Part shown: one piece after another, positions 18,376-27,745 of the stretch
How the letters are laid out: each line of letters opens with the position of its first letter
Numbering within the stretch: position 1 is the first letter of the stretch
Assembly: GCA_040754395.1 (NCBI GenBank)
Contig: JBFMCL010000026.1
Coordinates: forward strand, 1-39,725
Reading direction: 5' to 3'
Source: Nitrospirota bacterium
GTDB taxonomy: Bacteria > Nitrospirota > Thermodesulfovibrionia > Thermodesulfovibrionales > SM23-35
DNA length: 39,725 nt
Notes under the pieces: generated by a model
Databases searched by the model: none
The model's input: only the letters and a program-made list of their open reading frames with translations
What the model was told of the DNA's origin: nothing
Made by a program: the position numbers and the translations under genes

Positions 18376-18894
18376 TATGGCGACTAAACTCGGGCAGCTG
18401 CTGGTAACGGCCAATATTGTGTCGGAGGATCAGCTTCGGGAGGCGATCAGTCTTCAGAAGCGTCAAGGCGGGCGGCTTGGAACGAACCTGGTGAAGCTGG
18501 GGTATGTGACCGAGGAGAAGCTTGTCGGTTTTCTGAGCAAGCAGTGGGGAGTGCCTGCAATAAACCTGTCTGACTACAAGATTGATGCCTCGATACTGAA
18601 GCTGATACCGGTAGAGATAGCGAGGAAATATCTGATCATCCCGGTGGCGAGGGTAGGTGCGACGCTGACGATCGCGATGGCAGACCCGTCGAACGTATTT
18701 GTGATAGACGATGTGAAGTTTATGACGGGATATAATGTTGAGGTAGTGGTGGCGAGCGAATCGTCGATCGTGAGTGCGATGTCGACGTATTACAGGGGAG
18801 GCGGGGAAGCGCTGATCGCGACAAAGAAAGCGGCTGCGACGAAGACGATAGCGGCGAAGGACTATACGCTCGGTGATGAGGATCTGCAGGAAGA
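18376..18894 (+). repeat. Near-identical 519-bp tract, copy 2 (5' part of second pilB)
   Basis: Partner of 16486-17004. Direct orientation, one mismatch. The intervening DNA holds the rest of the first pilB, so recombination between the two copies would delete 1890 bp and leave one chimeric pilB. Confidence 0.95.
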
Positions 18895-20185
18895 TGTCGC
18901 CAGCCCGATGGATGAAGCATATTCGGTCGATGTCGAGGAATTCGACAGGGTTGTCGGAGATGCCCTCGACAGTGTGGAAGCATATACCGAACATGAGGAA
19001 GCGCTGGCTCAGGAGGTTGAAGAACCGATCGTGAAACTCGTCAACGGCATCCTGATAAATGCGATAAAGACCGGGGCGAGCGATATTCACATCGAGCCTT
19101 TCGAAACTTCATTGAGGGTCAGGTACCGGGTCGACGGGGTGCTTTTCAATGCGATGAATCTGCCCCTGAAAATAAAGAACCCGATTACCTCAAGGCTCAA
19201 GATCATGTCCAAGCTCGATATTGCCGAGAGAAGGCTGCCGCAGGATGGCAGGATCAAGCTGAGGCTCGGCAAGAAAAAAGAGATTGATTTCCGTGTCTCG
19301 GTTCTGCCGTGCCTTTTCGGTGAAAAGACCGTCATGAGGATTCTGGACAAGTCAAACCTCCAGGTGGACCTCACCAAGCTCGGGTTCGAGCAGGAAGCGC
19401 TGAAAAAATTCATGGATTCGCTGAACAAGCCATACGGCATGATACTTGTGACAGGCCCTACAGGAAGCGGCAAGACGACCACCCTTTACTCTGCCCTGAA
19501 CTATCTGAACAAACCGGGTATTAATATCATGACTGCGGAGGACCCGGTTGAATATAACTTCCAGGGAATGAATCAGGTGCAGGTAAAGGAGGACATAGGC
19601 CTGACGTTCGCTTCAGCACTGAGGGCGTTTCTCAGGCAGAGCCCCGATATCATTCTGGTCGGGGAGATCCGTGACTTCGAGACAGCAGAAATAGCGGTGA
19701 AGGCAGCTCTGACCGGCCATCTCGTGCTGAGCACCCTGCATACCAATGATGCGCCCAGCAGTATCAGCAGGCTGCTGAACATGGGCATCGAGCCGTTCCT
19801 TGTCTCGGCTTCCCTGATCCTTATCGCTGCGCAGAGACTTGCGAGAAAAATATGTTCTGACTGCAGGGAGGAGGAGAAAGTTCCCCAGTCTGTACTCGTG
19901 CAGCTCGGTCTTTCAGAGGAAGAGGCGAAGACCGCAAAATGCTACAAGGGGAAAGGGTGTGCTACATGTAACGGGTCCGGGTACAAGGGAAGGATAGCCC
20001 TCTATGAGATAATGCCGGTGAGCCAGGAGATTAAAGAGATGATTCTGGAAGGGGCATCAGCAGACGAATTGAAGAAGACCGCTGTCAGACTCGGCATGAA
20101 GACCCTCCGCATGAGTGGTCTTACTAAGGTCAATGAAGGAGTCACCTCAATAGAGGAGATCGTGAGAGTCACCTTTGGAGATTAA
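18377..20185 (+). CDS. pilB: Type IV pilus extension ATPase PilB, copy 2
   Basis: 602 residues, the same length as copy 1 and the same domain order. Residues 1-172 are identical to copy 1. The acidic linker then differs almost completely, and the ATPase half is clearly homologous but diverged, with patches of near-identical DNA (for example around the codons for ELKKTAVRLGM). Walker A GPTGSGKTT, Walker B ILVGEIRD, the His box STLHTND and the cysteine pairs CSDC and CATC are intact, so both copies look active. A good Shine-Dalgarno (CAGGAA) precedes the ATG, unlike copy 1. The two may drive different pili, or one may be regulatory in mixed hexamers. Confidence 0.95.
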   Translation: MATKLGQLLVTANIVSEDQLREAISLQKRQGGRLGTNLVKLGYVTEEKLVGFLSKQWGVPAINLSDYKIDASILKLIPVEIARKYLIIPVARVGATLTIAMADPSNVFVIDDVKFMTGYNVEVVVASESSIVSAMSTYYRGGGEALIATKKAAATKTIAAKDYTLGDEDLQEDVASPMDEAYSVDVEEFDRVVGDALDSVEAYTEHEEALAQEVEEPIVKLVNGILINAIKTGASDIHIEPFETSLRVRYRVDGVLFNAMNLPLKIKNPITSRLKIMSKLDIAERRLPQDGRIKLRLGKKKEIDFRVSVLPCLFGEKTVMRILDKSNLQVDLTKLGFEQEALKKFMDSLNKPYGMILVTGPTGSGKTTTLYSALNYLNKPGINIMTAEDPVEYNFQGMNQVQVKEDIGLTFASALRAFLRQSPDIILVGEIRDFETAEIAVKAALTGHLVLSTLHTNDAPSSISRLLNMGIEPFLVSASLILIAAQRLARKICSDCREEEKVPQSVLVQLGLSEEEAKTAKCYKGKGCATCNGSGYKGRIALYEIMPVSQEIKEMILEGASADELKKTAVRLGMKTLRMSGLTKVNEGVTSIEEIVRVTFGD

Positions 20186-20202
20186 CTATAAAGGAGTAAT
20201 AC

Positions 20203-21297
20203 ATGGCAACGTTATATGATTTGCTGAAAATGATGATTGACAAAAACGCATCGGACCTTCATATTACCACAGGAAGCTCTCCAAGGCTGAGGATTGACGG
20301 GAAGCTGGTGAATATCGATCATCCCCAGCTGACACCTGCAGACACCAAAGCCCTGTGTTACAGCATTCTGACCGATGCGCAGAAGCATAAATATGAGGAG
20401 ACCAATGAACTGGATCTCTCTTTTGGGGTGAAGGGGCTGAGCAGGTTCAGGGCAAATATTTTCATGCAGAGAGGGGCTGTTGCGGGAGCATTCAGAACCA
20501 TCCCCTTTGAAATCAGGGGATTCAAGGAACTCGGACTTCCGGAGATTACCAATGAGCTGGTGAAGAAGCCGCGCGGACTGATCCTTGTGACGGGGCCGAC
20601 GGGGTGCGGAAAATCTACTACGCTTGCAGCCATGATTGACAAAATAAACAATGAAAGAGCGGATCATATTATTACTGTTGAGGATCCGATCGAATACCTC
20701 CATCCCCACAAGAAATGTCTCATCAATCAGAGAGAAGTCAATGCCGATACCGTATCATTCAAGGCAGCGCTCAAATATGTGCTCAGGCAGGATCCTGATG
20801 TGGTGCTGATAGGCGAAATGCGGGACCTTGAGACAATAGAGGCTGCCCTTACTGTCTCGGAAACAGGGCATCTCACGTTTGCAACGCTGCATACCAATTC
20901 TGCAGTGCAGACAATCAACCGCATAATAGACGTGTTCCCGCCGCATCAGCAGGAGCAGATACGGGTACAATTATCTTTTGTTCTTGAAGGAATCTTCGCA
21001 CAGCAGCTCCTCTCGAAAAAGACGGGGCATGGAAGGGCACTTGCCGTGGAGCTGCTGGTACCGAATCCTGCCATCAGAAACCTGATACGGGAAGACAAGA
21101 TTCACCAGATCTATTCCATGATGCAGACCGGCCAGGCAAAATACGGCATGCAGACGATGAACCAGTCGTTATATGAACTTTACGCCAGGGGGCACATAAC
21201 CTATGAAGATGCCGTGGGAAGATCATCAATGTCCGATGAGATTATTCAAATGATTCAGAGGGGCATGCCTGCAACCTCTGGAAAAGGGAGGGTATAA
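20203..21297 (+). CDS. pilT: Type IV pilus retraction ATPase PilT
   Basis: 364 residues. Powers pilus retraction and twitching. N-terminal PAS-like domain (NASDLHITTGSSPRLRIDGK), Walker A GPTGCGKST (131-139), Asp box TVEDPIEY (158-165), Walker B VVLIGEMRD (200-208), and the PilT-specific AIRNLIRE motif (290-297) needed for retraction. AAAGGAG is well placed before the ATG. It lies 17 bases after the second pilB and 2 bases before pilC. Confidence 0.97.
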   Translation: MATLYDLLKMMIDKNASDLHITTGSSPRLRIDGKLVNIDHPQLTPADTKALCYSILTDAQKHKYEETNELDLSFGVKGLSRFRANIFMQRGAVAGAFRTIPFEIRGFKELGLPEITNELVKKPRGLILVTGPTGCGKSTTLAAMIDKINNERADHIITVEDPIEYLHPHKKCLINQREVNADTVSFKAALKYVLRQDPDVVLIGEMRDLETIEAALTVSETGHLTFATLHTNSAVQTINRIIDVFPPHQQEQIRVQLSFVLEGIFAQQLLSKKTGHGRALAVELLVPNPAIRNLIREDKIHQIYSMMQTGQAKYGMQTMNQSLYELYARGHITYEDAVGRSSMSDEIIQMIQRGMPATSGKGRV

Positions 21298-21299
21298 AA

Positions 21300-22517
21300 T
21301 TGGCAACGGTATTTCAATGGTCAGGCAAGACCGGAAAGGGCACTATTGAGTCAGGAGAAATTACCGCATCGACAAAGGAAGACGTAATCGCCCAGCTCCG
21401 CAGAAGGAACATTACGGCTACGCTTGTGACCGAAAAAGCGAAGAAAGCCGGCGGACTCAAGCTCCCTGTTATCGGCGGTGGAGTGAAAGACAAGGACATC
21501 GTTGTCTTTACCAGACAGTTTGCGACCATGATCGATGCGGGACTGCCGCTTGTTCAGGCACTCGACATCCTGTCAAATCAGGTAGAAAATAAGGTGTTGG
21601 GGAAATCTCTGCAACAGATTAAGACTGACGTCGAGTCAGGTGCAACATACGCCGATGCCCTCAAAAAACATCCCCGGATATTCAGTGAATTGTATGTCAA
21701 TATGGTCGCCGCAGGTGAGGCCGGCGGTATTCTTGATACCATTCTGAACAGGCTGGCGTCCTATATTGAGAAGGCCATGAAACTCAAGAAAAAGGTGAAG
21801 GGGGCGATGGTATATCCTGCAGTCGTTTCATCGATTGCTATTCTGGTCATCGCCGTCATCATGATTTTTGTTGTCCCAACCTTTGCGAAGATGTTCAGCC
21901 AGCTTGGAGGAACATTACCCCTGCCGACCAAGATCATCATCGATATGAGTAATTTCATTGCCGGTATAGGAGGGCTGCTGGTCCTCGGAGCAACTATAGC
22001 GTTCGTTGTTTTTATCGTTCAGGTGCGGAGGACAGAAAAGGGCAAACATATCATAGACAGGATTATGCTGAGGCTGCCAATTTTCGGCCCGCTTCTGAAT
22101 AAAGTCGCAGTGGCAAAGTTTACCCGAACCCTTGGAACCCTTGTCAGCAGCGGTGTTCCCATCCTTGATGGCCTTGAGATCACGGCAAAGACGTCAGGCA
22201 ACAAGGTGATTGAATACGCGATTATGGATGTCAGAAAGGGCGTTGTCGGAGGAAAGACACTCGCAGAACCTATCACAAAAGCGAAGGTATTTCCCCCGAT
22301 GGTCACCCATATGATCGCGGTCGGGGAATCAACCGGAGCGCTCGATGCGATGCTTTCAAAGATAGCCGATTTCTATGACGATGAAGTTGATTCGGCGGTA
22401 TCGAACCTTACGGCGATGATGGAGCCCATGCTGATGGTGTTTCTGGGAGGCGCTGTCGGCTTTATTGTTGTCGCAATGTATCTCCCGATATTCAAACTGA
22501 TTACACTGATAAAGTAG
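21300..22517 (+). CDS. pilC: Type IV pilus inner-membrane platform protein PilC
   Basis: 405 residues with two repeated GspF domains (about 70-190 and 273-395) and three membrane segments near 172-193, 218-241 and 376-398. The family motifs FTRQFATMIDAGLPLVQAL and FTRTLGTLVSSGVPILDGL mark the two repeats. It couples PilB and PilT to pilin movement. The start is TTG at 21300 with GGGAGG upstream, 2 bases after pilT; it fits the usual start ATVFQWSGKT. Confidence 0.97.
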   Translation: MATVFQWSGKTGKGTIESGEITASTKEDVIAQLRRRNITATLVTEKAKKAGGLKLPVIGGGVKDKDIVVFTRQFATMIDAGLPLVQALDILSNQVENKVLGKSLQQIKTDVESGATYADALKKHPRIFSELYVNMVAAGEAGGILDTILNRLASYIEKAMKLKKKVKGAMVYPAVVSSIAILVIAVIMIFVVPTFAKMFSQLGGTLPLPTKIIIDMSNFIAGIGGLLVLGATIAFVVFIVQVRRTEKGKHIIDRIMLRLPIFGPLLNKVAVAKFTRTLGTLVSSGVPILDGLEITAKTSGNKVIEYAIMDVRKGVVGGKTLAEPITKAKVFPPMVTHMIAVGESTGALDAMLSKIADFYDDEVDSAVSNLTAMMEPMLMVFLGGAVGFIVVAMYLPIFKLITLIK

Positions 22518-22670
22518 AACGTTGTGGTGAACTGAAAGTTTGAGGGGGGTGCACCTTCTCATTTATGCAGGGAGCATGTGTTGTGCCTGCATACGCAACA
22601 GGTTCCCGCGCGTGACGGGTATGAGTCTGCGGTTCACAAAACCCTCATTCGGAAAGATCCAGAGGATGAT

Positions 22671-24266
22671 ATGGAAGAAGACGCGTCTGCGCTGAAAAAA
22701 AGGATAAAGGCCCTGATAACGTTCAGGGTGCTGTTTATTACCCTCCTCTTCGGGTCATCCTTTCTCTTCGGAGCGTTTGAAAAAATCTCTTATTCCTATG
22801 TATTTTTTTATCTCATCGTTTCCCTGTACCTGCTCACTATCGTGTATGCGATGCTTTTCGGGAGGATCAGGAGTCTCGTTACATTTGCCTATGTGCAGCT
22901 GCTGCTTGATGTGGTCTCGGAAATAACGCTTATTTACCTCACCGGCGGGATTGACAGCTGGTTCTCGTTTACTCTCATCATCACCATTATTGCCTCAAGC
23001 ATCGTGCTGAACAAAAGAGCAGGCTATGTGACGGCGACTGCAAGCAGCCTGCTTTACGGTCTGCTTGTAAACCTCCAGTTTTACGGTCTGCTGCCCATGT
23101 CGGGAGGTGAGAAACTTGCAGAGGAATATTACCTCTACAAGATATTTGTGCATATCCTTTCCTTCTATCTCACCGCATTCCTCAGCGGGTATCTCTCATC
23201 GAGGCTTGAGAAGACAGTAAAAAAACTTGAGGAAAAGGACCTTGATCTGCGGGACCTCGAGTTTTTCAACAAGGAGGTGCTGGAAAGCCTTCCCAGCGGT
23301 CTGTTTACCACAGACATGTCCGGAAAGGTGCTGATTTTCAACAGGGCGGCGGAGCGGATCACGGATACCCTTCAGGAAACCATTGTCGGACAAAGAATCG
23401 ATTCGGTATTCCCGTTCTTCAGTTTTCCCTTTTCAGAGGGGCGGAGGGAAGAAGTAATCACGGTAGGCGGCGAGCAGAAGATAATAGGACTCACCATATC
23501 CCCTATTAAGGGCATAAATGAGAGCCCCAAGGGTTTTATTGTGGTATTTCAGGACCTGACACAGATCAAAAGCCTTGAGTCCGAAATAAAACAAAAGGAA
23601 AAATGGGCGGCGATAGGAGAACTGTCGTCAAGTATCGCACATGAGATCAGGAACCCCCTTGCATCGCTGAAGGGGTCCATTGAGATGCTCAAAGAGGACT
23701 CTGTCCCCCGGAATTACAAGGAAAGGCTTATGGAGATTGCCCTGAGCGAGATGGACCGCCTCAACCGCATCATCACGGATTTTCTCACCTATTCACGACC
23801 CTCTCCGCCTGAGCTTGAAAAAGTTGAACTGCCGGGACTTCTTGATGAAACGATAGAGCTTCTGAAAAATGTGGATCAGAACAGGGGGAGTGTTTTTATC
23901 AGAAAGCTTTACCGCGGCAGCTTCAGGGTGAATGCGGATCCGAAGAAACTGCGTCAGGTATTCTGGAACCTCGGGATCAATGCAATGGAAGCCATGCAGG
24001 AGGGAGGGGAACTTGAGGTTTCCACGCGGGACACTGACGGGTTTGTGGAGATAGTCTTCAGAGATTCGGGCCCCGGCATAGAAAAGGGAATTGTCGAAAA
24101 GATATTCTATCCTTTTTTTACGACAAAAGAGCAGGGCACAGGGCTCGGACTTGCGATTGCATACAGGATAATCGAGGAACACAGGGGGAGAATATACGTG
24201 CAAAGTAGTTCTGGAAATGGGACAAGCTTTGTGATTATACTACCGAAGGCCGATGAAACGGAATAA
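22671..24266 (+). CDS. pilS: PilS-like sensor histidine kinase
   Basis: 531 residues from the ATG at 22671 (AGAGGA upstream); an in-frame start at 22578 would add 31 residues with no support. About six membrane segments (residues 15-175), then a short coiled coil (180-200), a PAS domain (205-300), a HisKA domain with phospho-acceptor H324 in SIAHEIRNPLASLK, and HATPase_c with N433/N437, DSGPGI (465-470) and GTGLGLAIAY (489-498). The architecture and place after pilC match PilS, which responds to pilin levels in the membrane. It overlaps the next gene by 14 bases. Confidence 0.9.
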   Translation: MEEDASALKKRIKALITFRVLFITLLFGSSFLFGAFEKISYSYVFFYLIVSLYLLTIVYAMLFGRIRSLVTFAYVQLLLDVVSEITLIYLTGGIDSWFSFTLIITIIASSIVLNKRAGYVTATASSLLYGLLVNLQFYGLLPMSGGEKLAEEYYLYKIFVHILSFYLTAFLSGYLSSRLEKTVKKLEEKDLDLRDLEFFNKEVLESLPSGLFTTDMSGKVLIFNRAAERITDTLQETIVGQRIDSVFPFFSFPFSEGRREEVITVGGEQKIIGLTISPIKGINESPKGFIVVFQDLTQIKSLESEIKQKEKWAAIGELSSSIAHEIRNPLASLKGSIEMLKEDSVPRNYKERLMEIALSEMDRLNRIITDFLTYSRPSPPELEKVELPGLLDETIELLKNVDQNRGSVFIRKLYRGSFRVNADPKKLRQVFWNLGINAMEAMQEGGELEVSTRDTDGFVEIVFRDSGPGIEKGIVEKIFYPFFTTKEQGTGLGLAIAYRIIEEHRGRIYVQSSSGNGTSFVIILPKADETE

Positions 24267-25617
24267 CGGAAAGATACTGATCGTCGAAGATGAGAAAAGC
24301 ATGCGGGAGGTGCTGAAGATCCTTCTCGAAGGGGAGAACTATGATGTTGTCTCTGCATCGGATGGTCAGGAAGGACTGTCCATAATCGACAGGGATATCT
24401 TCGATCTTGTCATCACTGACATGAAGATGCCCAAGGCCGACGGTTTTACGGTTCTGAAAAAAGTGAAGGAGATATCACCGGATACCATCGTCATCATGAT
24501 AACCGCGTTCGGTACGACTGAGTTGGCGATCGATGCCATGAAACTGGGCGCGTATGACTACATCAGCAAACCTTTCAACATAGATGAAATCAGGCTGATT
24601 GTAAAGAAGGCGATGGAGAAAAAACGGCTGAGCGAGGAAATTACGCTCCTGCGGCAGAAGGTCGAAACTACCTACACCCTCGAAAATATCATCGGCAGAA
24701 GTCCGAAAATGCAGGAGATGTTCAAGCTTATCCCGAGGATAGCCCAGAGCCATTCCAACGTCCTGATAACGGGAGAAAGCGGGTCCGGCAAGGAGCTTGT
24801 TGCTGCTGCCCTGCATAACCTGAGCCAGAGAAAGGGCAAGAATTTTGTGACCATCAATTGTGCAGCATTTCCTGAAGGGCTTCTGGAATCGGAACTGTTC
24901 GGACATATGAAGGGCTCTTTTACCGGTGCCATATACAACAAGCAGGGGCTTTTTGAGATCGCGGACGCCGGAAGTCTCCTGCTCGACGAGATCGGGGAGA
25001 TGCCGACCAGCCTCCAGGCAAAACTGCTCAGAGTGCTCGAAAACGGAACATTCAGGCGCATCGGCGGAACGAATGATATTAAGGTCGATGTCCGGATCAT
25101 ATCCGCTACCAACAAGGACCTCAAAGAGGAGATTGCAGCCGGGAGATTCCGCGAGGATCTGTATTACAGGCTGAATGTAGTTCCTATCAGTATTCCCCCG
25201 CTCAGGGAAAGAAGGGAAGATATTCCCCTGCTGGTGGAGCATTTTCTGAGGAAAACCTCCCGCGATATAAGAAGAATAGTGCCGGATGCGCTGAAGCTTC
25301 TGATCGACTATTCATGGAAGGGGAATGTTCGGGAGCTTGAGAACGTCATCGAGCGCATTGCGATCCTGACGGAGAAGGAAGAGATAACCCCTGCAGATCT
25401 TCCGCCTGAAATAACCGAGTATTCCGGAGAGATTAAGGCACTGCCGGATTTTGCCGATGCGGGGATTGACATCGATCAGATAATCGGAGATATCGAGAAG
25501 AAATACCTGCTTAAGGCTCTCGAAAAGTCAGGCGGAGTGAAGACAGAGGCAGCGAGACTTCTGAACCTTTCTTTCAGGTCGTTCCGTCACCGGCTTCACA
25601 AATACGGGATAAGTTAA
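24253..25617 (+). CDS. pilR: PilR-like sigma-54-dependent response regulator
   Basis: 454 residues, NtrC family. The receiver domain has acidic pocket E12/D13, phospho-acceptor D56 (VITDMKMP) and K106. The AAA+ domain has Walker A GESGSGKE (174-181), a sigma-54 contact loop GSFTGA (221-226; the variant of GAFTGA also seen in PilR) and Walker B LLLDEIGEM (242-250). The C-terminal Fis-type helix-turn-helix reads AARLLNLSFRSFRHRLHKYG. It probably activates RpoN-dependent pilin genes outside the window; no -24/-12 site is evident here. Cotranscribed with the kinase. Confidence 0.92.
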   Translation: MKRNNGKILIVEDEKSMREVLKILLEGENYDVVSASDGQEGLSIIDRDIFDLVITDMKMPKADGFTVLKKVKEISPDTIVIMITAFGTTELAIDAMKLGAYDYISKPFNIDEIRLIVKKAMEKKRLSEEITLLRQKVETTYTLENIIGRSPKMQEMFKLIPRIAQSHSNVLITGESGSGKELVAAALHNLSQRKGKNFVTINCAAFPEGLLESELFGHMKGSFTGAIYNKQGLFEIADAGSLLLDEIGEMPTSLQAKLLRVLENGTFRRIGGTNDIKVDVRIISATNKDLKEEIAAGRFREDLYYRLNVVPISIPPLRERREDIPLLVEHFLRKTSRDIRRIVPDALKLLIDYSWKGNVRELENVIERIAILTEKEEITPADLPPEITEYSGEIKALPDFADAGIDIDQIIGDIEKKYLLKALEKSGGVKTEAARLLNLSFRSFRHRLHKYGIS

Positions 25618-25719
25618 CCAGCCAAGATTGTTCATGCACTGCGGGTACAATGAGAGGATGCGGCATTTGCGCCCGTTCCCGCTCTTCGACCACTTTCGCG
25701 CCATCGTCTGATGATCAGG

Positions 25720-27132
25720 TTATCTTTCTTTCCCTGCGACTCCGCTCCTGTATGCGGCATCCGCGACAGCAGAGGCAACCGCGGTCACAACCCTCCGGTC
25801 AAAGATGCTCGGTACAATATAGTCTTCACTCAGTTCTTTCCGGTCGATTACTGAGGCAATAGCTCCGGCAGCAGCGAGCTTTATCTCCTCGTTGACAGTC
25901 CTTGCCCTCGCGTCCAGCAGGCCCCTGAACAGGCCGGGAAAACACAGCATGTTATTGATCTGGTTCGGGTAGTCGGACCTGCCTGTTGCGAGAATGCGGA
26001 CATAAGGCGCTGCATCCTCGGGCGCGATCTCCGGTTCAGGATTTGCAAGGGCAAAGAGTATCGGATCGCGCTTCATGCGCAGTATATCGTCAACGCTGAT
26101 AAGGTTTGGGGCAGAGACGCCGATGAACACGTCTGCGCCGTCCATCGCATCAGAGAGGCAGCCTTTGATCAGGCGGGGATTTGAATGGTCTGCTATCCAT
26201 CGTTTTGCAGGATTCATATTCTTCCTCCTGCCCCTGTAAAGCGTTCCGTTTCTGTCACAGGTGATAATGTCACGTATCCCGACCTCCCTGAGGATTTTGC
26301 AGCAGGCGGTTCCCGCAGCTCCGGCCCCTGCAATCACGATCCTGAGTTTGCTGAATGTTTTTCCCGTTGCTTTTACCGCGTTCAGCAATGCAGCCAGCAC
26401 TACGACAGACGTGCCGTGCTGGTCATCGTGAAATACCGGGATGTCAAGATGCTGCCGCAGCCTGTCTTCGATCTCAAAACATCTCGGAGCCGATATATCC
26501 TCAAGATTTATTCCGCCGAACGCCGGAGCGATGTTTTTCACTGTCAAGACTATTTCATCCGGGTCTTTTGTCGCGAGACAAATCGGGAAGGCATCGATGT
26601 TGGCGAACTCCTTAAAAAGCATTGCCTTCCCCTCCATGACCGGCAGCGCAGCCTCGGGTCCGATGTCCCCGAGACCGAGAACGGCGCTTCCGTCAGTAAT
26701 GATGGCTACAGAATTCCGTTTTATGGTGTAGCGGTAGGTTTTGTCCCTGTCAGCATGAATTGCTGAGCAGATACGGGCGACTCCGGGGGTGTACACCCGT
26801 GAGAGGTCAGCGCGGTTTTTCACGGGCACCTTATTATGAATCTCGATCTTGCCCCCGTGGTGCTGGTGGAAAGTCCTGTCTACGACATGAATGACCCTGA
26901 CACCTTCAATCTCTCTGACCGCAGCAACGATCGCTTTTTCGTGTTCATCATCCCGCGCATTCACTGTGAAATCGCGTACGATTGTCCCCTTGCCGGTTCT
27001 CACGATATCGACAGAGCCGACATCCCCGCCGGCATCCCCTATGGCGGTGGCAATCCTTCCGAACATGCCGACCTGGCTGATGATCTCAAGCCGTATCGTG
27101 ATGCTGTAGCTCGGGCTGGGTGTTGTCCTCAT
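25720..27132 (-). CDS. NAD-dependent malic enzyme with N-terminal ACT domain
   Basis: 470 residues from the ATG at 27132. Oxidative decarboxylation of malate to pyruvate. Residues 8-85 form an ACT-type regulatory domain (ITIRLEIISQVGMFGRIATA). The malic enzyme body follows: SRVYTPGVARIC, the catalytic lysine region AALPVMEGKAMLFKEF, metal ligands in CFEIEDRL and VFHDDQHGTSVV, and the NAD-binding GAGAAGTACC. A TATAAT ends 7 bases before the ATG and no Shine-Dalgarno is visible, so the mRNA may be leaderless. A longer frame starting at 27189 would begin inside the promoter region. The ACT domain suggests allosteric control by a small metabolite. Confidence 0.95.
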   Translation of the reverse strand: MRTTPSPSYSITIRLEIISQVGMFGRIATAIGDAGGDVGSVDIVRTGKGTIVRDFTVNARDDEHEKAIVAAVREIEGVRVIHVVDRTFHQHHGGKIEIHNKVPVKNRADLSRVYTPGVARICSAIHADRDKTYRYTIKRNSVAIITDGSAVLGLGDIGPEAALPVMEGKAMLFKEFANIDAFPICLATKDPDEIVLTVKNIAPAFGGINLEDISAPRCFEIEDRLRQHLDIPVFHDDQHGTSVVVLAALLNAVKATGKTFSKLRIVIAGAGAAGTACCKILREVGIRDIITCDRNGTLYRGRRKNMNPAKRWIADHSNPRLIKGCLSDAMDGADVFIGVSAPNLISVDDILRMKRDPILFALANPEPEIAPEDAAPYVRILATGRSDYPNQINNMLCFPGLFRGLLDARARTVNEEIKLAAAGAIASVIDRKELSEDYIVPSIFDRRVVTAVASAVADAAYRSGVAGKER

Positions 27133-27139
27133 ACCGATA

Positions 27140-27145
27140 ATTATA
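27140..27145 (-). promoter_or_regulatory. -10 element (TATAAT) of the malic enzyme gene
   Basis: On the - strand TATAAT is followed by 7 bases and then the start ATG at 27132, so transcription would begin at or next to the start codon. TTCACT lies 17 bases upstream as a weak -35. It is back to back with a + strand TATAAT at 27173-27178. Confidence 0.55.
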
Positions 27146-27172
27146 CAGTGAAAAAAGGGATTAGTGAAAAGG

Positions 27173-27178
27173 TATAAT
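27173..27178 (+). promoter_or_regulatory. -10 element (TATAAT) of the thermonuclease-like gene
   Basis: A perfect TATAAT ends 2 bases before ATG-ATG at 27181/27184. With a normal 6-7 base distance to +1 the transcript would start near the second ATG, so that may be the real start. No convincing -35 hexamer. Confidence 0.45.
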
Positions 27179-27180
27179 AC

Positions 27181-27744
27181 ATGATGCACAGGAAAGGTAC
27201 GAGACAGGGAAAGTCAGGCATTATCGCTGTCCTGTTTTTTTTCATTGCTGCGGGGTTCTATTTTGTCAATGAGAAATATCAGATTTTCGGGCAGCAGAAC
27301 AGCGAGGCACTGGTCCCTGTCCTCTCGGTTAACGACGGTGATACCGTCAGCGTGCGCATCAACAAAAAACAGGAAAAGGTCCGGCTTGTGGGCATAGACG
27401 CCCCTGAACTGGCACAGGCCCCGTGGGGTGAAGCTGCGCAGAAGCATCTGGATGCGCTTCTGCACGCCGCGGGCAGGAAGGTCAGGCTCGAATACGACGT
27501 GGAAAAAAGGGACCAGTACGGCCGCATCCTCGCGTATCTCTGGACGGATGACGGCAGGTTCGTGAATCTCCTGATGATACAGGACGGGTATGCGATGCTT
27601 TATACCTTCCCCCCGAATGTGAAATACGAAAATGAACTCAGGTCAGCCCAGACGTCGGCGAGGGAGGGAAAGCGCGGTATCTGGAGTGAGGAAGGGCTGA
27701 AAGAAAAGCCTCGCGATTACCGGAAAGCGCATCCGAGAGAGTAG
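27181..27744 (+). CDS. Membrane-anchored or secreted thermonuclease-like protein (SNase fold)
   Basis: 187 residues. An N-terminal hydrophobic segment (12-29) works as a signal anchor or uncleaved signal. The staphylococcal nuclease domain spans about 46-170. By family correspondence the active-site residues are D54, R68, D73, E76 and R115, in VNDGDTVSV, VRLVGIDAPE and RDQYGRILAYL. It would cut DNA or RNA in the periplasm or outside in a Ca-dependent way. The start may be the second ATG (27184). Divergent from the malic enzyme and convergent with the LOG gene, with 1 base between stops. Confidence 0.9.
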   Translation: MMHRKGTRQGKSGIIAVLFFFIAAGFYFVNEKYQIFGQQNSEALVPVLSVNDGDTVSVRINKKQEKVRLVGIDAPELAQAPWGEAAQKHLDALLHAAGRKVRLEYDVEKRDQYGRILAYLWTDDGRFVNLLMIQDGYAMLYTFPPNVKYENELRSAQTSAREGKRGIWSEEGLKEKPRDYRKAHPRE

Positions 27745-27745
27745 G

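Noticed and set aside
22565-22592. 7-bp inverted repeat ATGCAGG/CCTGCAT between pilC and the kinase gene
   Set aside because: Short stem with a 14-base loop and no T-run; not a credible terminator.
22578-22670. Upstream in-frame start for the PilS-like kinase
   Set aside because: The extra 31 residues are unlike a kinase N-terminus; the ATG at 22671 has a better ribosome site and starts just before TM1.
26185-26766. 193-residue + strand frame inside the malic enzyme
   Set aside because: Antisense shadow of a gene with clear catalytic motifs.
27133-27189. Longer malic enzyme start at 27189
   Set aside because: It would cover both divergent TATAAT elements, and the added residues do not belong to the ACT domain.
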